64,000 bases of DNA, from positions 1,054,001 through 1,118,000 of the forward strand of contig OZ255622.1 in NCBI GenBank assembly GCA_965276715.1. Reading direction: 5' to 3'. The stretch is from CAXTPV01 sp965276715 (GTDB lineage: Bacteria > Pseudomonadota > Alphaproteobacteria > Acetobacterales > Acetobacteraceae). Shown piece by piece: positions 1 to 8,485 of the stretch. Below the pieces are notes generated by a model. The model searched no databases and was not told where the DNA came from. It was given only the letters and a program-made list of their open reading frames with translations. The first letter of the stretch is position 1, and the number at the start of each line of letters is the position of its first letter. A program made the translations under genes and the position numbers.

Positions 1-536
1 TCGTCGAGACGCCCGTCAGCGCCTGGCAGCAGGTCATCGGCGTCAACGTCATGGGGATCGTGCATGTCACCCGGGCGTTCCTGCCGCGGATGATCGAGGC
101 GGGCGGTCCGCGCCACCTAGTCAATGTGGCGTCCGCCGCGGGGCTGCACCCGGTGCCGCACCTGAGCGCCTATTCCGCCTCCAAGCACGCCGTGATGGGC
201 TTGTCCGACACGCTCGCGATGGAACTCGACCAGACCCCGATCGGGGTGACGGTGGTCTGTCCCGGCGTCATCAACACGCCCATCGTCCGCAACCGCCGGG
301 CGATCGCGCCGAGCGTTCCCCAGTCGGCGCTCGACCGGCTCGAGCGCGTCTATCGGACCAAGGGCGTTCATCCCTCGGTGGTCGGGGCTCGAATCGTTCG
401 CGCGGTACGGCGCGGCGACGACATCGTCCTCGTCGGTTCGTCCGCGGTCCAGGTGTTCCACGCGAGGCGGTTCTCGCGACGATGGCTGCGAAAGGCGAGC
501 ATCTCGGGCGCGCGACAACTCGGCTACGTCTGGTAA
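1..536 (+). CDS. Short-chain dehydrogenase/reductase, 3' part (cut by window edge)
   Basis: The reading frame is open from base 3 and ends at a TAA at 534-536, so the N-terminal cofactor-binding half (TGxxxGxG) lies outside the window. What remains shows the SDR core: a W-x-x-V-I-G-V-N-V-M-G helix start, an N-V-A-S strand with the catalytic Ser, and the catalytic Y-S-A-S-K (Tyr and Lys four apart), followed by the conserved P-G-V-I-N-T-P loop. The protein would be a classical NAD(P)-dependent alcohol or ketone oxidoreductase in the cytoplasm. It sits 48 bases ahead of an aldehyde dehydrogenase on the same strand and probably belongs to the same catabolic cluster. The substrate cannot be read from the sequence. 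Confidence 0.85.
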   Translation, partial: VETPVSAWQQVIGVNVMGIVHVTRAFLPRMIEAGGPRHLVNVASAAGLHPVPHLSAYSASKHAVMGLSDTLAMELDQTPIGVTVVCPGVINTPIVRNRRAIAPSVPQSALDRLERVYRTKGVHPSVVGARIVRAVRRGDDIVLVGSSAVQVFHARRFSRRWLRKASISGARQLGYVW

Positions 537-584
537 CCAACAAGGGACCGGCGCTGCGAACGCCGGCGATGGAGAGAGGAAATC

Positions 585-2048
585 ATGGCCATACTCGACA
601 TTGTGGACGACCGGAAGCAAGGCGCCCCGGCACGCGAGGAGCCGGCGATCGCGGCGATGCGCGCGGCCTTCGCCGCACAGCGCGAGGCGTTCGCCGCCGA
701 CCGCAGCCCCGGCCTCGCCGAACGGCGTGATCGCATCGAGCGGACGATCGGCATGATGCTCGCCAACCGCGTCCGGATCCGCGAGGCGCTCGTGGCCGAC
801 TTCGGTTCCCATCCCGCGCCGGCTTCCGATCTGATCGAGGTGCTCGGCGTCGTCGCCCGCGCGCAATACGTGCTCGCCAATCTCGAGCAGTGGATGCGCC
901 CGTCGGTGCGCGACGTCGATCCCGCGATGATGGGAACCGCCGTGGCCCGCGTCGAGTACCAGCCGAAGGGCGTCGTCGGCAACATCGTGCCGTGGAACTT
1001 CCCGTTCGATCTCTCGGTCGGACCGATGATCGAGATGCTGGCAGCCGGCAACAGGGTCATGATCAAGCCGTCCGACTACACGCCCGCCTGCGGCGCGCTG
1101 CTCGCCGAGATGGCGGCCGCGACTTTCGATCCCGCGCTGGTCCATGTGGCCGTGGGCGGTCTCGATCTCGCGCGCGCCTTCGCCGATATGCCGTGGGATC
1201 ACCTGCTCTACACCGGCAGCCCGAATGTCGGGCGGCAGATCATGCAGGCGGCAGCCCGCAACCTGACGCCGGTGACGCTGGAGCTGGGCGGAAAATGTCC
1301 CGCCCTGCTCACGCCGGGTTCGGTCGACGCGGAAGCGGTCAAGTCCGTGATCGGGACCAAGATCGTCAAGAACGGCCAGATGTGCATCTCGGTCGACACC
1401 TGCTTCGTCCCGCGCGAGGATGTCGACAAGTTCGTCGACCTCGCGGTCGCCTTCATGGGCGAGGCGGCGCCCGACTACGCGCGCGGCGACGAATGCACCG
1501 GCATCATCTCGTCGCGTCACCTCGACCGGCTGTCGGAGATGCTCGACGAAGCCCGGGCCCATCAGCACCGGGTGGTCACGCTCGAGGCGGACGCCACGAC
1601 CGACCCGTTGACGCGGCGCATGCCGATGTCGCTGGTCATCGATCCGGGACCGGAACTGCGGATCATGAAGGAGGAGATCTTCGGCCCGATCCTCCCGGTG
1701 ATTTCCTACGACAGCCTCGACGACGCGATCTCGACCATCAACGCGGGCGAGCGTCCGCTCGGCCTCTACGTGTTCGGCGAGACCGCGGTCACCGACGCCG
1801 TGCTCGACCGGACGATCTCGGGTGGCGCGGCGGTCAATACGTGCGCCGTCCAGGGCGCGCTGCCGTCGCTCGGCTTCGGTGGCGTCGGCATGAGCGGCAT
1901 GGGACGCCATCACGGCATCGACGGGTTTCGGGAGTTCTCCAACCCACGCGGCGTCGTCCGGCGCGGCACCGACGACCACATCGACGCCTTCTTCTCACCC
2001 TACGCGAAGGCGGCGTCGATCGCCGACGGCGCGCTCGGGCCGATCTAG
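585..2048 (+). CDS. Aldehyde dehydrogenase, coniferyl aldehyde dehydrogenase-like
   Basis: A 487-residue NAD(P)-dependent aldehyde dehydrogenase of normal family length. The general-base Glu lies in E-L-G-G-K (about residue 233) and the nucleophilic Cys in G-Q-M-C-I-S (about residue 267). The N-terminal P-W-N-F-P and K-P-S-D cofactor segments are present. The overall form (short N-terminus, G-Q-M-C-I, a C-terminal F-S-P-Y tail) is that of the coniferyl aldehyde dehydrogenase (CalB) branch, which also oxidises other aryl or medium-chain aldehydes. The ATG is preceded by a GAGAGG-type ribosome site. It lies between an SDR and a Baeyer-Villiger-type monooxygenase on the same strand, so it may oxidise an aldehyde made by the neighbouring SDR. 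That role is inferred from position only. Confidence 0.9.
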   Translation: MAILDIVDDRKQGAPAREEPAIAAMRAAFAAQREAFAADRSPGLAERRDRIERTIGMMLANRVRIREALVADFGSHPAPASDLIEVLGVVARAQYVLANLEQWMRPSVRDVDPAMMGTAVARVEYQPKGVVGNIVPWNFPFDLSVGPMIEMLAAGNRVMIKPSDYTPACGALLAEMAAATFDPALVHVAVGGLDLARAFADMPWDHLLYTGSPNVGRQIMQAAARNLTPVTLELGGKCPALLTPGSVDAEAVKSVIGTKIVKNGQMCISVDTCFVPREDVDKFVDLAVAFMGEAAPDYARGDECTGIISSRHLDRLSEMLDEARAHQHRVVTLEADATTDPLTRRMPMSLVIDPGPELRIMKEEIFGPILPVISYDSLDDAISTINAGERPLGLYVFGETAVTDAVLDRTISGGAAVNTCAVQGALPSLGFGGVGMSGMGRHHGIDGFREFSNPRGVVRRGTDDHIDAFFSPYAKAASIADGALGPI

Positions 2049-2083
2049 CCGGATCCGCGCGGCAACAGAAGGAAACGAACACC

Positions 2084-3595
2084 ATGCCCGACGGCGCACG
2101 CGACCCATCGTCACCGAGCATCGCGGCGATGGCGGCCGAGCATGTCGACGTCATCATCGTCGGCGCCGGCCTGTCGGGAATCGGGAGCGCCTGCCGGCTG
2201 GTCCGCCAGAGCCCGAGGACACGCTTCATCGTTCTCGAGGGCCGCGGGGCGACCGGGGGCACGTGGGACCTGTTCCGCTACCCCGGCGTCCGGTCGGATT
2301 CCGACATGCACGCACTCGGCTACCGGTTCAGGCCCTGGCGCCATCTCCTGGCGATCGCGCCCGCGAGCGACATCCTGAGCTACATCCGCCAGACCGCGGT
2401 CGAATACCGGATCGACCGGCATATCCGCCTGCGTCACCATGTCCGTAGCGCCTCCTGGTCGAGCCGGCAGGCGCGCTGGACCCTCGAGGTCGAGGACGCC
2501 AGCGGCGAAACCGTCCGGCTGAGCTGCGATTTCCTGCTGATGTGCGGCGGCTACTACAGCTATGGCGAGGGTCATGCGCCGGTCTTCGCCGGGGCCGAGG
2601 ATTTCGGCGGCCGTCTGCTGCATCCGCAATTCTGGCCCGAGGACCTTGACACCGACGGCAAGCGCATCGTCGTGATCGGCAGCGGGGCCACCGCCGTCAC
2701 CCTCGTGCCGGCGCTCGCCGAGACCGCCGCCCACGTCGTCATGTTGCAACGATCGCCGAGCTACGTCGTCTCGCGCCCGAGCACGGACCGGATCGGCGAC
2801 ATGCTCGGCCGCATGCTCCCGCACCGTCTGGCCGGCCGGCTGACGCGCGCCAAGAACATCGTCCGGGAGGTCTTCTACTACAAGCTGGCCCGCTCCAAGC
2901 CGGACGACTTCAAGCGGCGGCTCATCGGCCTCGTCAGCAAGGAGCTCGGTCCCGACTTCGACGTCGCCAAGCACTTCACGCCCACCTACAACCCCTGGGA
3001 TCAGCGCGTCTGCCTCGTGCCGGACTCCGACCTGTTCAAGGCGATCAGCAGCGGCCGCGCATCCGTCGAGACCGATCATATCGATCGACTGACCACGACC
3101 GGCATCAGGCTCGCCTCCGGCCGCGAGATCGAGGCCGACATCATCGTCAGCGCGACCGGCCTCAAGATGGTCGCCATGGGCGGGGTCGCGTTCGCCGTCG
3201 ACGGCGATCCCGTCGATTTCGGCAAGCGAATGACCTACAAGGGGATGATGATCGGCGACGTCCCCAACTTCATCTTCGTCATCGGCTACAGCAACGCGTC
3301 CTGGACGCTGAAGTCCGACCTGGTGGCATCCTACGCCTGCCGCCTGATCAACTTCATGCGTCGCCGCGGCCATGACATCGTCGTCCCCCGATCGGATCCG
3401 TCCGTCGGTGAGCAACCCCTGCTCGACTTCACCTCCGGCTACGTCCAGCGCGCGGTCGCGACGCTGCCAAAGCAAGGCGACCGCGCGCCCTGGAAGCTGC
3501 ATCAGAATTATCTGCGCGACATGCCGATGCTTCGCTATGGGTGGATCAAGGACAGGACATTGCAGTTTGGACGCAAGGGGGCTTTGCCCCCTTGA
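2084..3595 (+). CDS. FAD-dependent Baeyer-Villiger-type monooxygenase
   Basis: A 503-residue flavoprotein. The first Rossmann motif G-A-G-L-S-G sits near residue 27, and a second dinucleotide fold G-S-G-A-T-A near 198. Between them is a complete Baeyer-Villiger fingerprint F-x-G-x3-H-x3-W-P (FGGRLLHPQFWP, about residues 173-184), plus the G-G-T-W segment after the FAD site. Such enzymes insert oxygen into ketones, or oxidise N or S, using NADPH and O2. I chose the ATG at 2084 because a GAAGGA ribosome site lies eight bases upstream; the frame stays open further upstream but overlaps the dehydrogenase. The last residues and the stop codon are supplied by an intergenic hairpin repeat, so the natural C-terminus may have been altered by repeat insertion. 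Confidence 0.88.
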   Translation: MPDGARDPSSPSIAAMAAEHVDVIIVGAGLSGIGSACRLVRQSPRTRFIVLEGRGATGGTWDLFRYPGVRSDSDMHALGYRFRPWRHLLAIAPASDILSYIRQTAVEYRIDRHIRLRHHVRSASWSSRQARWTLEVEDASGETVRLSCDFLLMCGGYYSYGEGHAPVFAGAEDFGGRLLHPQFWPEDLDTDGKRIVVIGSGATAVTLVPALAETAAHVVMLQRSPSYVVSRPSTDRIGDMLGRMLPHRLAGRLTRAKNIVREVFYYKLARSKPDDFKRRLIGLVSKELGPDFDVAKHFTPTYNPWDQRVCLVPDSDLFKAISSGRASVETDHIDRLTTTGIRLASGREIEADIIVSATGLKMVAMGGVAFAVDGDPVDFGKRMTYKGMMIGDVPNFIFVIGYSNASWTLKSDLVASYACRLINFMRRRGHDIVVPRSDPSVGEQPLLDFTSGYVQRAVATLPKQGDRAPWKLHQNYLRDMPMLRYGWIKDRTLQFGRKGALPP

Positions 3596-3624
3596 ACCCC
3601 CACCAAAGGGCGGTCGCCCTTTGG
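3575..3624. repeat. Bipartite palindromic repeat, copy A
   Basis: Two adjacent perfect hairpins: AAGGGGGC-TTT-GCCCCCTT at 3575-3593 and CCAAAGGGCG-GT-CGCCCTTTGG at 3603-3624. They are joined by an A/C-rich spacer. Similar paired GGGGC/GCCCC hairpins occur at 14395, 21092 and 63687. The first hairpin contains the last codons and stop of the monooxygenase. The element could act as a terminator or mRNA-stabilising structure, but its sequence conservation across sites points to a dispersed repeat family. Confidence 0.75.
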
Positions 3625-3651
3625 AAACCATCACTTGCTCTGGTGCCGCCC

Positions 3652-4806
3652 ATGGATTTCGACCTCTCCGAGGACCAGCGCCTGCTTCGCGACAGCGTCG
3701 ACCGCTCGATCGCCGACGCCTACGGCAGCTTCGAGAAGCGCCGCGGCTGGCAGGCCGAGCCGGGCGGCTGGAGCCGGACGCTCTGGTCGCGTTATGCCGA
3801 GCTCGGCATCCTCGGCCTGCCCTTCGCCGAGGATGACGGCGGCTTCGGCGGCGGCCCGGTCGAGACCATGCTGGTCATGGAGGCGATCGGCCGCGGCCTG
3901 GTCGTCGAGCCCTATCTCGCGACCGTGGTGCTCGGCGGCGGCTTCATCCGCCTCGCAGGCAGCGACGCGCAGCGCGCGTCCATCATCCCCGGCATCGCCG
4001 ACGGCACCCGTACGCTCGCCTTCGCGCAGACCGAGCGCCAGGCGCGCTACGATCTCGGCGACATCGCGACGACCGCGCGGCATGACGGCGACGGCTTCGT
4101 GCTCGACGGCGTCAAGGACATCGTGCTCAACGGCGAGACCGCCGACATGATCGTCGTCAGCGCACGCACGTCCGGCGCCCGCCGCGACCGGGACGGAATC
4201 AGCCTGTTCCTCGTCGATGCCGGCGCCGACGGCCTCACCCGTCGCGGCTACCCGACCCAGGACGGGCTGCGCGCGGCCGAGGTCACGTTCGACCGCGTCC
4301 GCGTCGGCGCGCACGCCCTTCTCGGTCCCGAGAACGAGGGGCTCGCCGTGGTCGAACGCGTCGTCGATCTCGGCATCGCGGCCCTCGCCGCCGAAGCGCT
4401 CGGCGCGATGGCTGCCCTGCACGAGACCACCGTCGACTACCTCAAGCAGCGCAAGCAGTTCGGCATGTCGATCGGCAGCTTCCAGGCGCTGCAGCATCGC
4501 GCCGCCGACATGCTGGTCAATCTCGAGGAGGCCCGTTCGATGGCCATGTTCGCAGCCATGATGGCCGAGCACCCCGACCCGCGCGAGCGGCGCGCCGCCC
4601 TGTCGGCCGCCAAGATCCAGATCAACCGCTCGGCGCGCAGCCTCGGCCAGGAAGCGGTACAGCTCCATGGCGGCATCGCGATGACGTGGGAATACAAGGC
4701 CGGCCATTACTTCAAGCGACTGACCATGATCGAGACGATGTTCGGCGACACCAACCATCACCTGCGCGCGCTCGACGAAGCCGGCGGCCTGATCGAGGCG
4801 GCGTAG
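3652..4806 (+). CDS. Acyl-CoA dehydrogenase family protein
   Basis: A 384-residue flavoprotein of acyl-CoA dehydrogenase type. It begins M-D-F-D-L-S-E-D-Q, the standard N-terminal helix. It carries the FAD-contact F-A-Q-T-E strand near residue 124 and the C-terminal four-helix bundle with R-K-Q-F-G, the Q-L-H-G-G-I loop and W-E-Y-K-A-G-H-Y. Members transfer electrons from an acyl-CoA alpha-beta bond to electron-transfer flavoprotein in the cytoplasm. The Q-L-H-G-G-I-A-M-T segment is where many branches carry the catalytic Glu; I did not identify a clear base there, so the exact branch is open. The ATG at 3652 lies just after repeat copy A, and the start is chosen by family homology. It is probably the last gene of the left-hand catabolic cluster. 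Confidence 0.88.
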   Translation: MDFDLSEDQRLLRDSVDRSIADAYGSFEKRRGWQAEPGGWSRTLWSRYAELGILGLPFAEDDGGFGGGPVETMLVMEAIGRGLVVEPYLATVVLGGGFIRLAGSDAQRASIIPGIADGTRTLAFAQTERQARYDLGDIATTARHDGDGFVLDGVKDIVLNGETADMIVVSARTSGARRDRDGISLFLVDAGADGLTRRGYPTQDGLRAAEVTFDRVRVGAHALLGPENEGLAVVERVVDLGIAALAAEALGAMAALHETTVDYLKQRKQFGMSIGSFQALQHRAADMLVNLEEARSMAMFAAMMAEHPDPRERRAALSAAKIQINRSARSLGQEAVQLHGGIAMTWEYKAGHYFKRLTMIETMFGDTNHHLRALDEAGGLIEAA

Positions 4807-4810
4807 GATC

Positions 4811-5356
4811 CTGCGAACGCTGACCGACTTCGGCGACGGCGCCGTCACCCTTCCCCTGCTCGTCCTGGTGGCGATCTTCCTTGCCCTGCGCGCCGGCGCC
4901 CGGGCCCGGACCGCATGGGTCGCCGCCATCGGGGGCGCCTTCTGCGCCATCCTGGTCCTCAAGCTGGCGCTGGGGCTCTTTCCCGCGGCCGGCGCGCCAA
5001 TCGACGTCAGGAGCCCGAGCGGACACACGGCGACCGCCGCCGCCGCCTATGGCGGCCTGGTGCTCCTGGTGCTCGGACGCGCGCCGGGCGTCGCCGCCGC
5101 GATCATCGTCGCCCTCGCGATCGGCGCGTCGCGCGTCGCACTCGACCTGCACAGCCTGCCCGAAGCGGCGCTCGGAGGCGCCGTCGGCGTCGCGTCCGTC
5201 CTCGCTCTCGGACGATGGTCCGGCGTATCCGCGATGCGGCGCCAGGACGCGCTCCTGCTGGTGGCGATCGCCTGCGTCCTAGTCGGCATCGAGCATGGCC
5301 GCCATGCCTCCATCGAGCCCGCGCTGCAGCGGCTGGAGCACACCCACCTTCTCTGA
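4811..5356 (+). CDS. PAP2-superfamily phosphatase-like membrane protein
   Basis: A small multi-span membrane protein of about 181 residues. The sequence L-T-D-F-G-D-G at the N-terminus and P-S-G-H-T in the middle match phosphatidate-phosphatase type 2 (PAP2) enzymes. The third motif is S-R-V-A-L-D-L-H-S-L-P-E, with Glu in place of the usual Asp. Such proteins dephosphorylate lipid phosphates or undecaprenyl pyrophosphate at the membrane. The start is uncertain: the homologous region runs upstream to about 4811, yet no ATG, GTG or TTG occurs there. Either CTG at 4811 is used, or translation starts at GTG 4868 and the first membrane segment is shortened. The gene begins within a few bases of the preceding stop and heads the envelope cluster. 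Confidence 0.65.
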   Translation: MRTLTDFGDGAVTLPLLVLVAIFLALRAGARARTAWVAAIGGAFCAILVLKLALGLFPAAGAPIDVRSPSGHTATAAAAYGGLVLLVLGRAPGVAAAIIVALAIGASRVALDLHSLPEAALGGAVGVASVLALGRWSGVSAMRRQDALLLVAIACVLVGIEHGRHASIEPALQRLEHTHLL

Positions 5357-5421
5357 CCCGGTTCGGACTTGCATTTCGCGCGGACGCCATGGAGTCTCAC
5401 CCCGAGCTTCGGATTGACACC

Positions 5422-6096
5422 ATGATCCGTCTCGAAGGCGTTGATTTCCGTGGAAGAATTGGGCAGAGCGGTCAGCGCAGCGCGTTGTCGGCGCTGACCT
5501 TCGACGTGCCCAGGGGCGGCTTTCGCTGGATCACCGGTCCGACCGGTTCGGGCAAGTCCTCGCTCATCGCGTTGCTGAGCGCCCGGCATCGCCCCGACAC
5601 GGGCCAGCTCCGGCTGCTCGGCGTCGATGTCGGCCGCGCGGGACGCGGCGCGCGGGCGCGGCTCAGGCGGCGCATCGGCGTGATCGACGAGCACCGAGAC
5701 CTCCTGCCCGGCCTGACGGTGCTCGAGAACACCGTCCTGCCGCTTCGCATCAACGGCCAGGCGGCCGCGACCGCCCGGATCGACGCGCTCGACATGCTGG
5801 AATGGGTGGGACTCGGCCGCCTCGCGGACCGGCCGGCCGGCCTGCTGTCGCGCGGCGAGCGTCTGCTCGCCGCGGTCGCGCGGGCTTGCATTGTCCGTTC
5901 CGCGCTGCTGCTGGCCGACGAGCCGACGGCCGAGCTCGGCGATGCCGACGGCGACCGCCTGTTCCAGCTCATCCTCGAGATGAACCGGCTCGGCACCACG
6001 ATCCTCGTCGCCAGCCGCAACGAGCGGCTGCGGCGCGCCTATCCCGCGTCCTGCCTCGCGCTGGAGAACGGACGGCTGCGCGAGCACGCCGCATGA
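5422..6096 (+). CDS. ftsE: FtsE-like ABC ATPase (divergent)
   Basis: A 224-residue ATP-binding cassette protein that starts M-I-R-L-E-G-V as FtsE proteins do. Walker A is G-P-T-G-S-G-K-S-S (about residue 39) and Walker B is A-L-L-L-A-D-E-P-T. Other catalytic motifs are degenerate. The Q-loop reads I-D-E-H-R-D-L-L with no Gln, the signature is L-S-R-G-E instead of L-S-G-G-E/Q, and the switch His is absent (V-A-S-R-N). FtsE pairs with FtsX at the divisome to control cell-wall hydrolases. It overlaps the FtsX-like gene by four bases (ATGA), which supports the pairing. An upstream in-frame ATG at 5389 is possible but less family-like. Confidence 0.78.
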   Translation: MIRLEGVDFRGRIGQSGQRSALSALTFDVPRGGFRWITGPTGSGKSSLIALLSARHRPDTGQLRLLGVDVGRAGRGARARLRRRIGVIDEHRDLLPGLTVLENTVLPLRINGQAAATARIDALDMLEWVGLGRLADRPAGLLSRGERLLAAVARACIVRSALLLADEPTAELGDADGDRLFQLILEMNRLGTTILVASRNERLRRAYPASCLALENGRLREHAA

Positions 6097-6908
6097 GCCG
6101 CCGGCTGCGACGGCGCGACCTGCGCCGCGGCGCGCCCGATGGCCGCCTGCGCCGCCTGCCAGGCCGCGCGCTCGACCGCCGCGGCCTTCTCCGTCAGGCC
6201 GCGATCGGCCTCGCCGGCAGCCTCGTCTGCGCGGGCGCGCTCGCGCTCGAGATCTCGGTCCAGCATCTCGCCGCGCGCTGGTCGGACGCCGCCGGACAAA
6301 CCCTGATCGTGGTCCCCGACCCGTCGGCGCCATCGGCGGTCGCCGGCCGGTCACGCCTCGCCGCGGTCCTGTCGGCCGCCGGCACTGCCCGCCCGGTCGG
6401 GCCGCAGGCGCTGGCATCGCTGCTCGGCGCGACCGCTCCGGACGCCGCGGCACTCGTCGAGACCCTGGCGGACGATCCGGGCATGGCGGCCCGCATCCAG
6501 GCCGCCGCTCCGGGCAGCATCGTCGAGGCCGATGGCGGCCAGCCCGCCGCGCGGCTGGCCGCGTTCGGATCGCTTCTGTCTTTCGCCTGCCGGGCCGCGC
6601 TGGCCGCGATCGTGGCGGCGACGCTCGCCTGCGTCATCGCGGGCGCCCGCGCCGCCATCCGCGCCTCCGCCGGCGCCGCCAGCCTGGTCCATCGGCTCGG
6701 CATGACCGGCGGCGCGATCGGCCGCCTCCTGTCAGGCCCGCTCACGGCCGCCGCCTTCCTCGGAGGCGCCGCCGGCATCGCTTCGTCCGCGCTCGTCCTG
6801 TCCGGTCACGACCTCGCGCCGCTCTATCCGCTGCCGCCGGCGATCGCGCTCGCGACCCTGATCGCGGCCGGGCTGGCGCTCCGCCACGTCCTGCGGGACG
6901 ACATGTGA
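6093..6908 (+). CDS. ftsX: FtsX-like cell division permease
   Basis: A 271-residue membrane protein with an Arg-rich cytoplasmic N-terminus, one membrane segment near residues 35-55, a periplasmic domain of about 110 residues, and three further membrane segments. This is the four-helix FtsX topology. Identity is weak at sequence level; the call rests on topology and on the four-base overlap with the FtsE-like ATPase. FtsX transmits ATPase state to periplasmic amidase activators or hydrolases. It also overlaps the next gene (ATGTGA junction), so ftsE, ftsX and the YdcF gene are translationally coupled. The periplasmic domain is rich in Ala and Asp and offers no recognisable partner-binding motif. 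Confidence 0.7.
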   Translation: MSRRLRRRDLRRGAPDGRLRRLPGRALDRRGLLRQAAIGLAGSLVCAGALALEISVQHLAARWSDAAGQTLIVVPDPSAPSAVAGRSRLAAVLSAAGTARPVGPQALASLLGATAPDAAALVETLADDPGMAARIQAAAPGSIVEADGGQPAARLAAFGSLLSFACRAALAAIVAATLACVIAGARAAIRASAGAASLVHRLGMTGGAIGRLLSGPLTAAAFLGGAAGIASSALVLSGHDLAPLYPLPPAIALATLIAAGLALRHVLRDDM

Positions 6909-7498
6909 GCCTGCGCCTGATCCTGCGCGCGTCCGCCCTGGCGCTCGGTGCCGCGACCGCCGCCTTCGGCCTCGGCTTCGCCTGGTTCGCGCGCGACGCC
7001 ACCCTTCCCTCGCCGTGGCCATCACACGCGGACGGCATCGTCGCATTGACCGGGGGCACCCAGCGAGTCCCGACCGCGCTGACCCTGCTTCGGGCCGGCG
7101 TCTCCGACCGGCTGCTGATCTCGGGCGTCGGTCCGGGCGTGACCCTCCCGGCACTCCTGCAGAACAACGCCGGCAATCGCGCGGTGACGTCGGTCGCGGG
7201 GCCGCCGATCGACAGCACCATCACCCTCGGCCACGCCGCGCAGACCACCGCCGGCAATGCGGTGGAGACCACCTGGTGGGTCCGCGCCAACGGCATGCGC
7301 TCGATCGTGGTGGTCACCGCTGGCTACCACATGCGGCGTGCGCTGGCCGAGATCGACGCTGCCCTGCCCGATGTCCGCGTGACGCCTTATGCGGTGCATC
7401 CGCCGGCCGGGGCCCGGACCCTGTTCGTCGAATACGTCAAGCTGCTCGCCTCGGAGGCCGGCATCCACCCGCTCGCACCGATGCCGGGGACGACATGA
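6905..7498 (+). CDS. YdcF/DUF218 family membrane-anchored protein
   Basis: A 197-residue protein starting at GTG 6905, which overlaps the ftsX stop. An N-terminal membrane helix (about residues 8-28) is followed by the DUF218 core: D-G-I-V-A-L-T-G-G, the R-x-x-x-A-L-x-L-L-R-x-G motif, S-G-V, the T-x-x-N-A-x-E-T segment and V-V-T-A-G-Y-H-M-R-R-A. This is the YdcF/SanA/ElyC family, whose members affect peptidoglycan or envelope lipid metabolism; the biochemical reaction is mostly unknown. The position between ftsX and plsC agrees with an envelope role. Confidence 0.85.
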   Translation: MSLRLILRASALALGAATAAFGLGFAWFARDATLPSPWPSHADGIVALTGGTQRVPTALTLLRAGVSDRLLISGVGPGVTLPALLQNNAGNRAVTSVAGPPIDSTITLGHAAQTTAGNAVETTWWVRANGMRSIVVVTAGYHMRRALAEIDAALPDVRVTPYAVHPPAGARTLFVEYVKLLASEAGIHPLAPMPGTT

Positions 7499-7505
7499 AG
7501 CGGCG

Positions 7506-8210
7506 ATGAACGCGCTCCGCACCGGCCTCTTCAACGTCTATTTCATCACGCTCACCCTCGTCCTCGGCCTCGCCGGCCTGCCGGTGCGCTGGTTCCGGCG
7601 CGACCTCGCCTTCCGGCTCGCGCGGCGCTGGATCATCCTGACCGTCGCCGGACTTCGGGTGCTGTGCGGGGTGCGGATCGAGATCACCGGCCGCGAGCAT
7701 CTGCGGCCGGGTCCGCTCATCATCGCCTCGCAGCACCGCTCGGCGCTGGACGCCCTGATCTGGTTCACCATCGTCGATCGGCCGAGCTATATCATGAAGC
7801 GCGAGCTCAAGCGCCTGCCGCTGGTGGGCCCGCTGCTCGAACCCGCGGGCATGATCGCGGTCGACCGAAGCGGCGGCGGCGCCGCGCTGCGCCGGATGGT
7901 TCGCGACGCTGCCTCGGCCCTCGCCCGCGGCCGCCAGATCGTCATCTTCCCCGAGGGCACGCGCGTGCGATCGGGCGCCGCCGCCATTCTCGCGCCCGGC
8001 ATCGCGGCACTCGCATCCCGCGCACCGATCCTGCCGGTCGCCACCAACTCCGGCCATGTCTGGGGCGGCGGCCTGCTGATGCGCCGTTCCACGTCACCGG
8101 CGGCTATCGTCGTCACGATCGGGGCGCCCTTGCCGGACGGCCTGAAGCGGGACAGCCTGCTGGCCGCGATCGAGGCGAGCTGGACCGAGGCCGAGGCACG
8201 CTGGGGCTAA
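7506..8210 (+). CDS. plsC: 1-acyl-sn-glycerol-3-phosphate acyltransferase
   Basis: A 234-residue PlsC-family acyltransferase. It has the H-x4-D catalytic motif (Q-H-R-S-A-L-D, about residue 76) and the substrate-binding F-P-E-G-T-R motif about 75 residues later. One or two hydrophobic segments near the N-terminus tether it to the inner membrane. It acylates lysophosphatidic acid to phosphatidic acid, the precursor of phospholipids. The ATG at 7506 is seven bases after the YdcF stop, with the GAAGCGG stretch as a weak ribosome site, so it is probably the last gene of the ftsEX-ydcF-plsC operon. psd and pssA in the same window act later in the same lipid pathway. Confidence 0.9.
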   Translation: MNALRTGLFNVYFITLTLVLGLAGLPVRWFRRDLAFRLARRWIILTVAGLRVLCGVRIEITGREHLRPGPLIIASQHRSALDALIWFTIVDRPSYIMKRELKRLPLVGPLLEPAGMIAVDRSGGGAALRRMVRDAASALARGRQIVIFPEGTRVRSGAAAILAPGIAALASRAPILPVATNSGHVWGGGLLMRRSTSPAAIVVTIGAPLPDGLKRDSLLAAIEASWTEAEARWG

Positions 8211-8485
8211 CAAGTCTGTGGATAACTCTGTGGGTCGTGGCTCATCGGCATCATGACGCTGAAATTACAGTTCTGTGAGGCATCGTCGCGTGATCGCCAG
8301 GGCGGCCGGCTCGACGATGACGGCGAGGCGGCGACGGGCCGACTATTCTTTGTCCTTTCAATGCACTCCTCATCGCGCGAACAAGTTTCATCATCATGAC
8401 AAGTGTTCGATAACAAAACCGTGTGCGCTTTAGTCGTTCGCATCCTTTCCGAGGCCATGACGATTTCGCTTGCCACGGCTTGTGG
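8211..8485. promoter_or_regulatory. Intergenic region with DnaA-box-like sites
   Basis: A 275-base non-coding stretch that is richer in A and T than its surroundings, especially 8340-8440. It contains one perfect DnaA box on the minus strand (TGTGGATAA, 8217-8225). A half match TGTGGG follows ten bases on, and a one-mismatch box TGTGGATGA lies at 8481-8489, overlapping the start of the DUF2125 gene. The layout resembles a small DnaA-binding region: either DnaA-controlled expression of the next gene or part of a replication origin. No dnaA, dnaN, hemE or parAB gene is nearby, so an origin is not supported by context. Confidence 0.4.

Noticed and set aside
117..1979. Very long open frame on the minus strand opposite the SDR and aldehyde dehydrogenase genes
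   Set aside because: Its translation is dominated by Arg, Asp, Gly and His with no domain, as expected opposite a GC-rich gene; the plus-strand genes have clear catalytic motifs.
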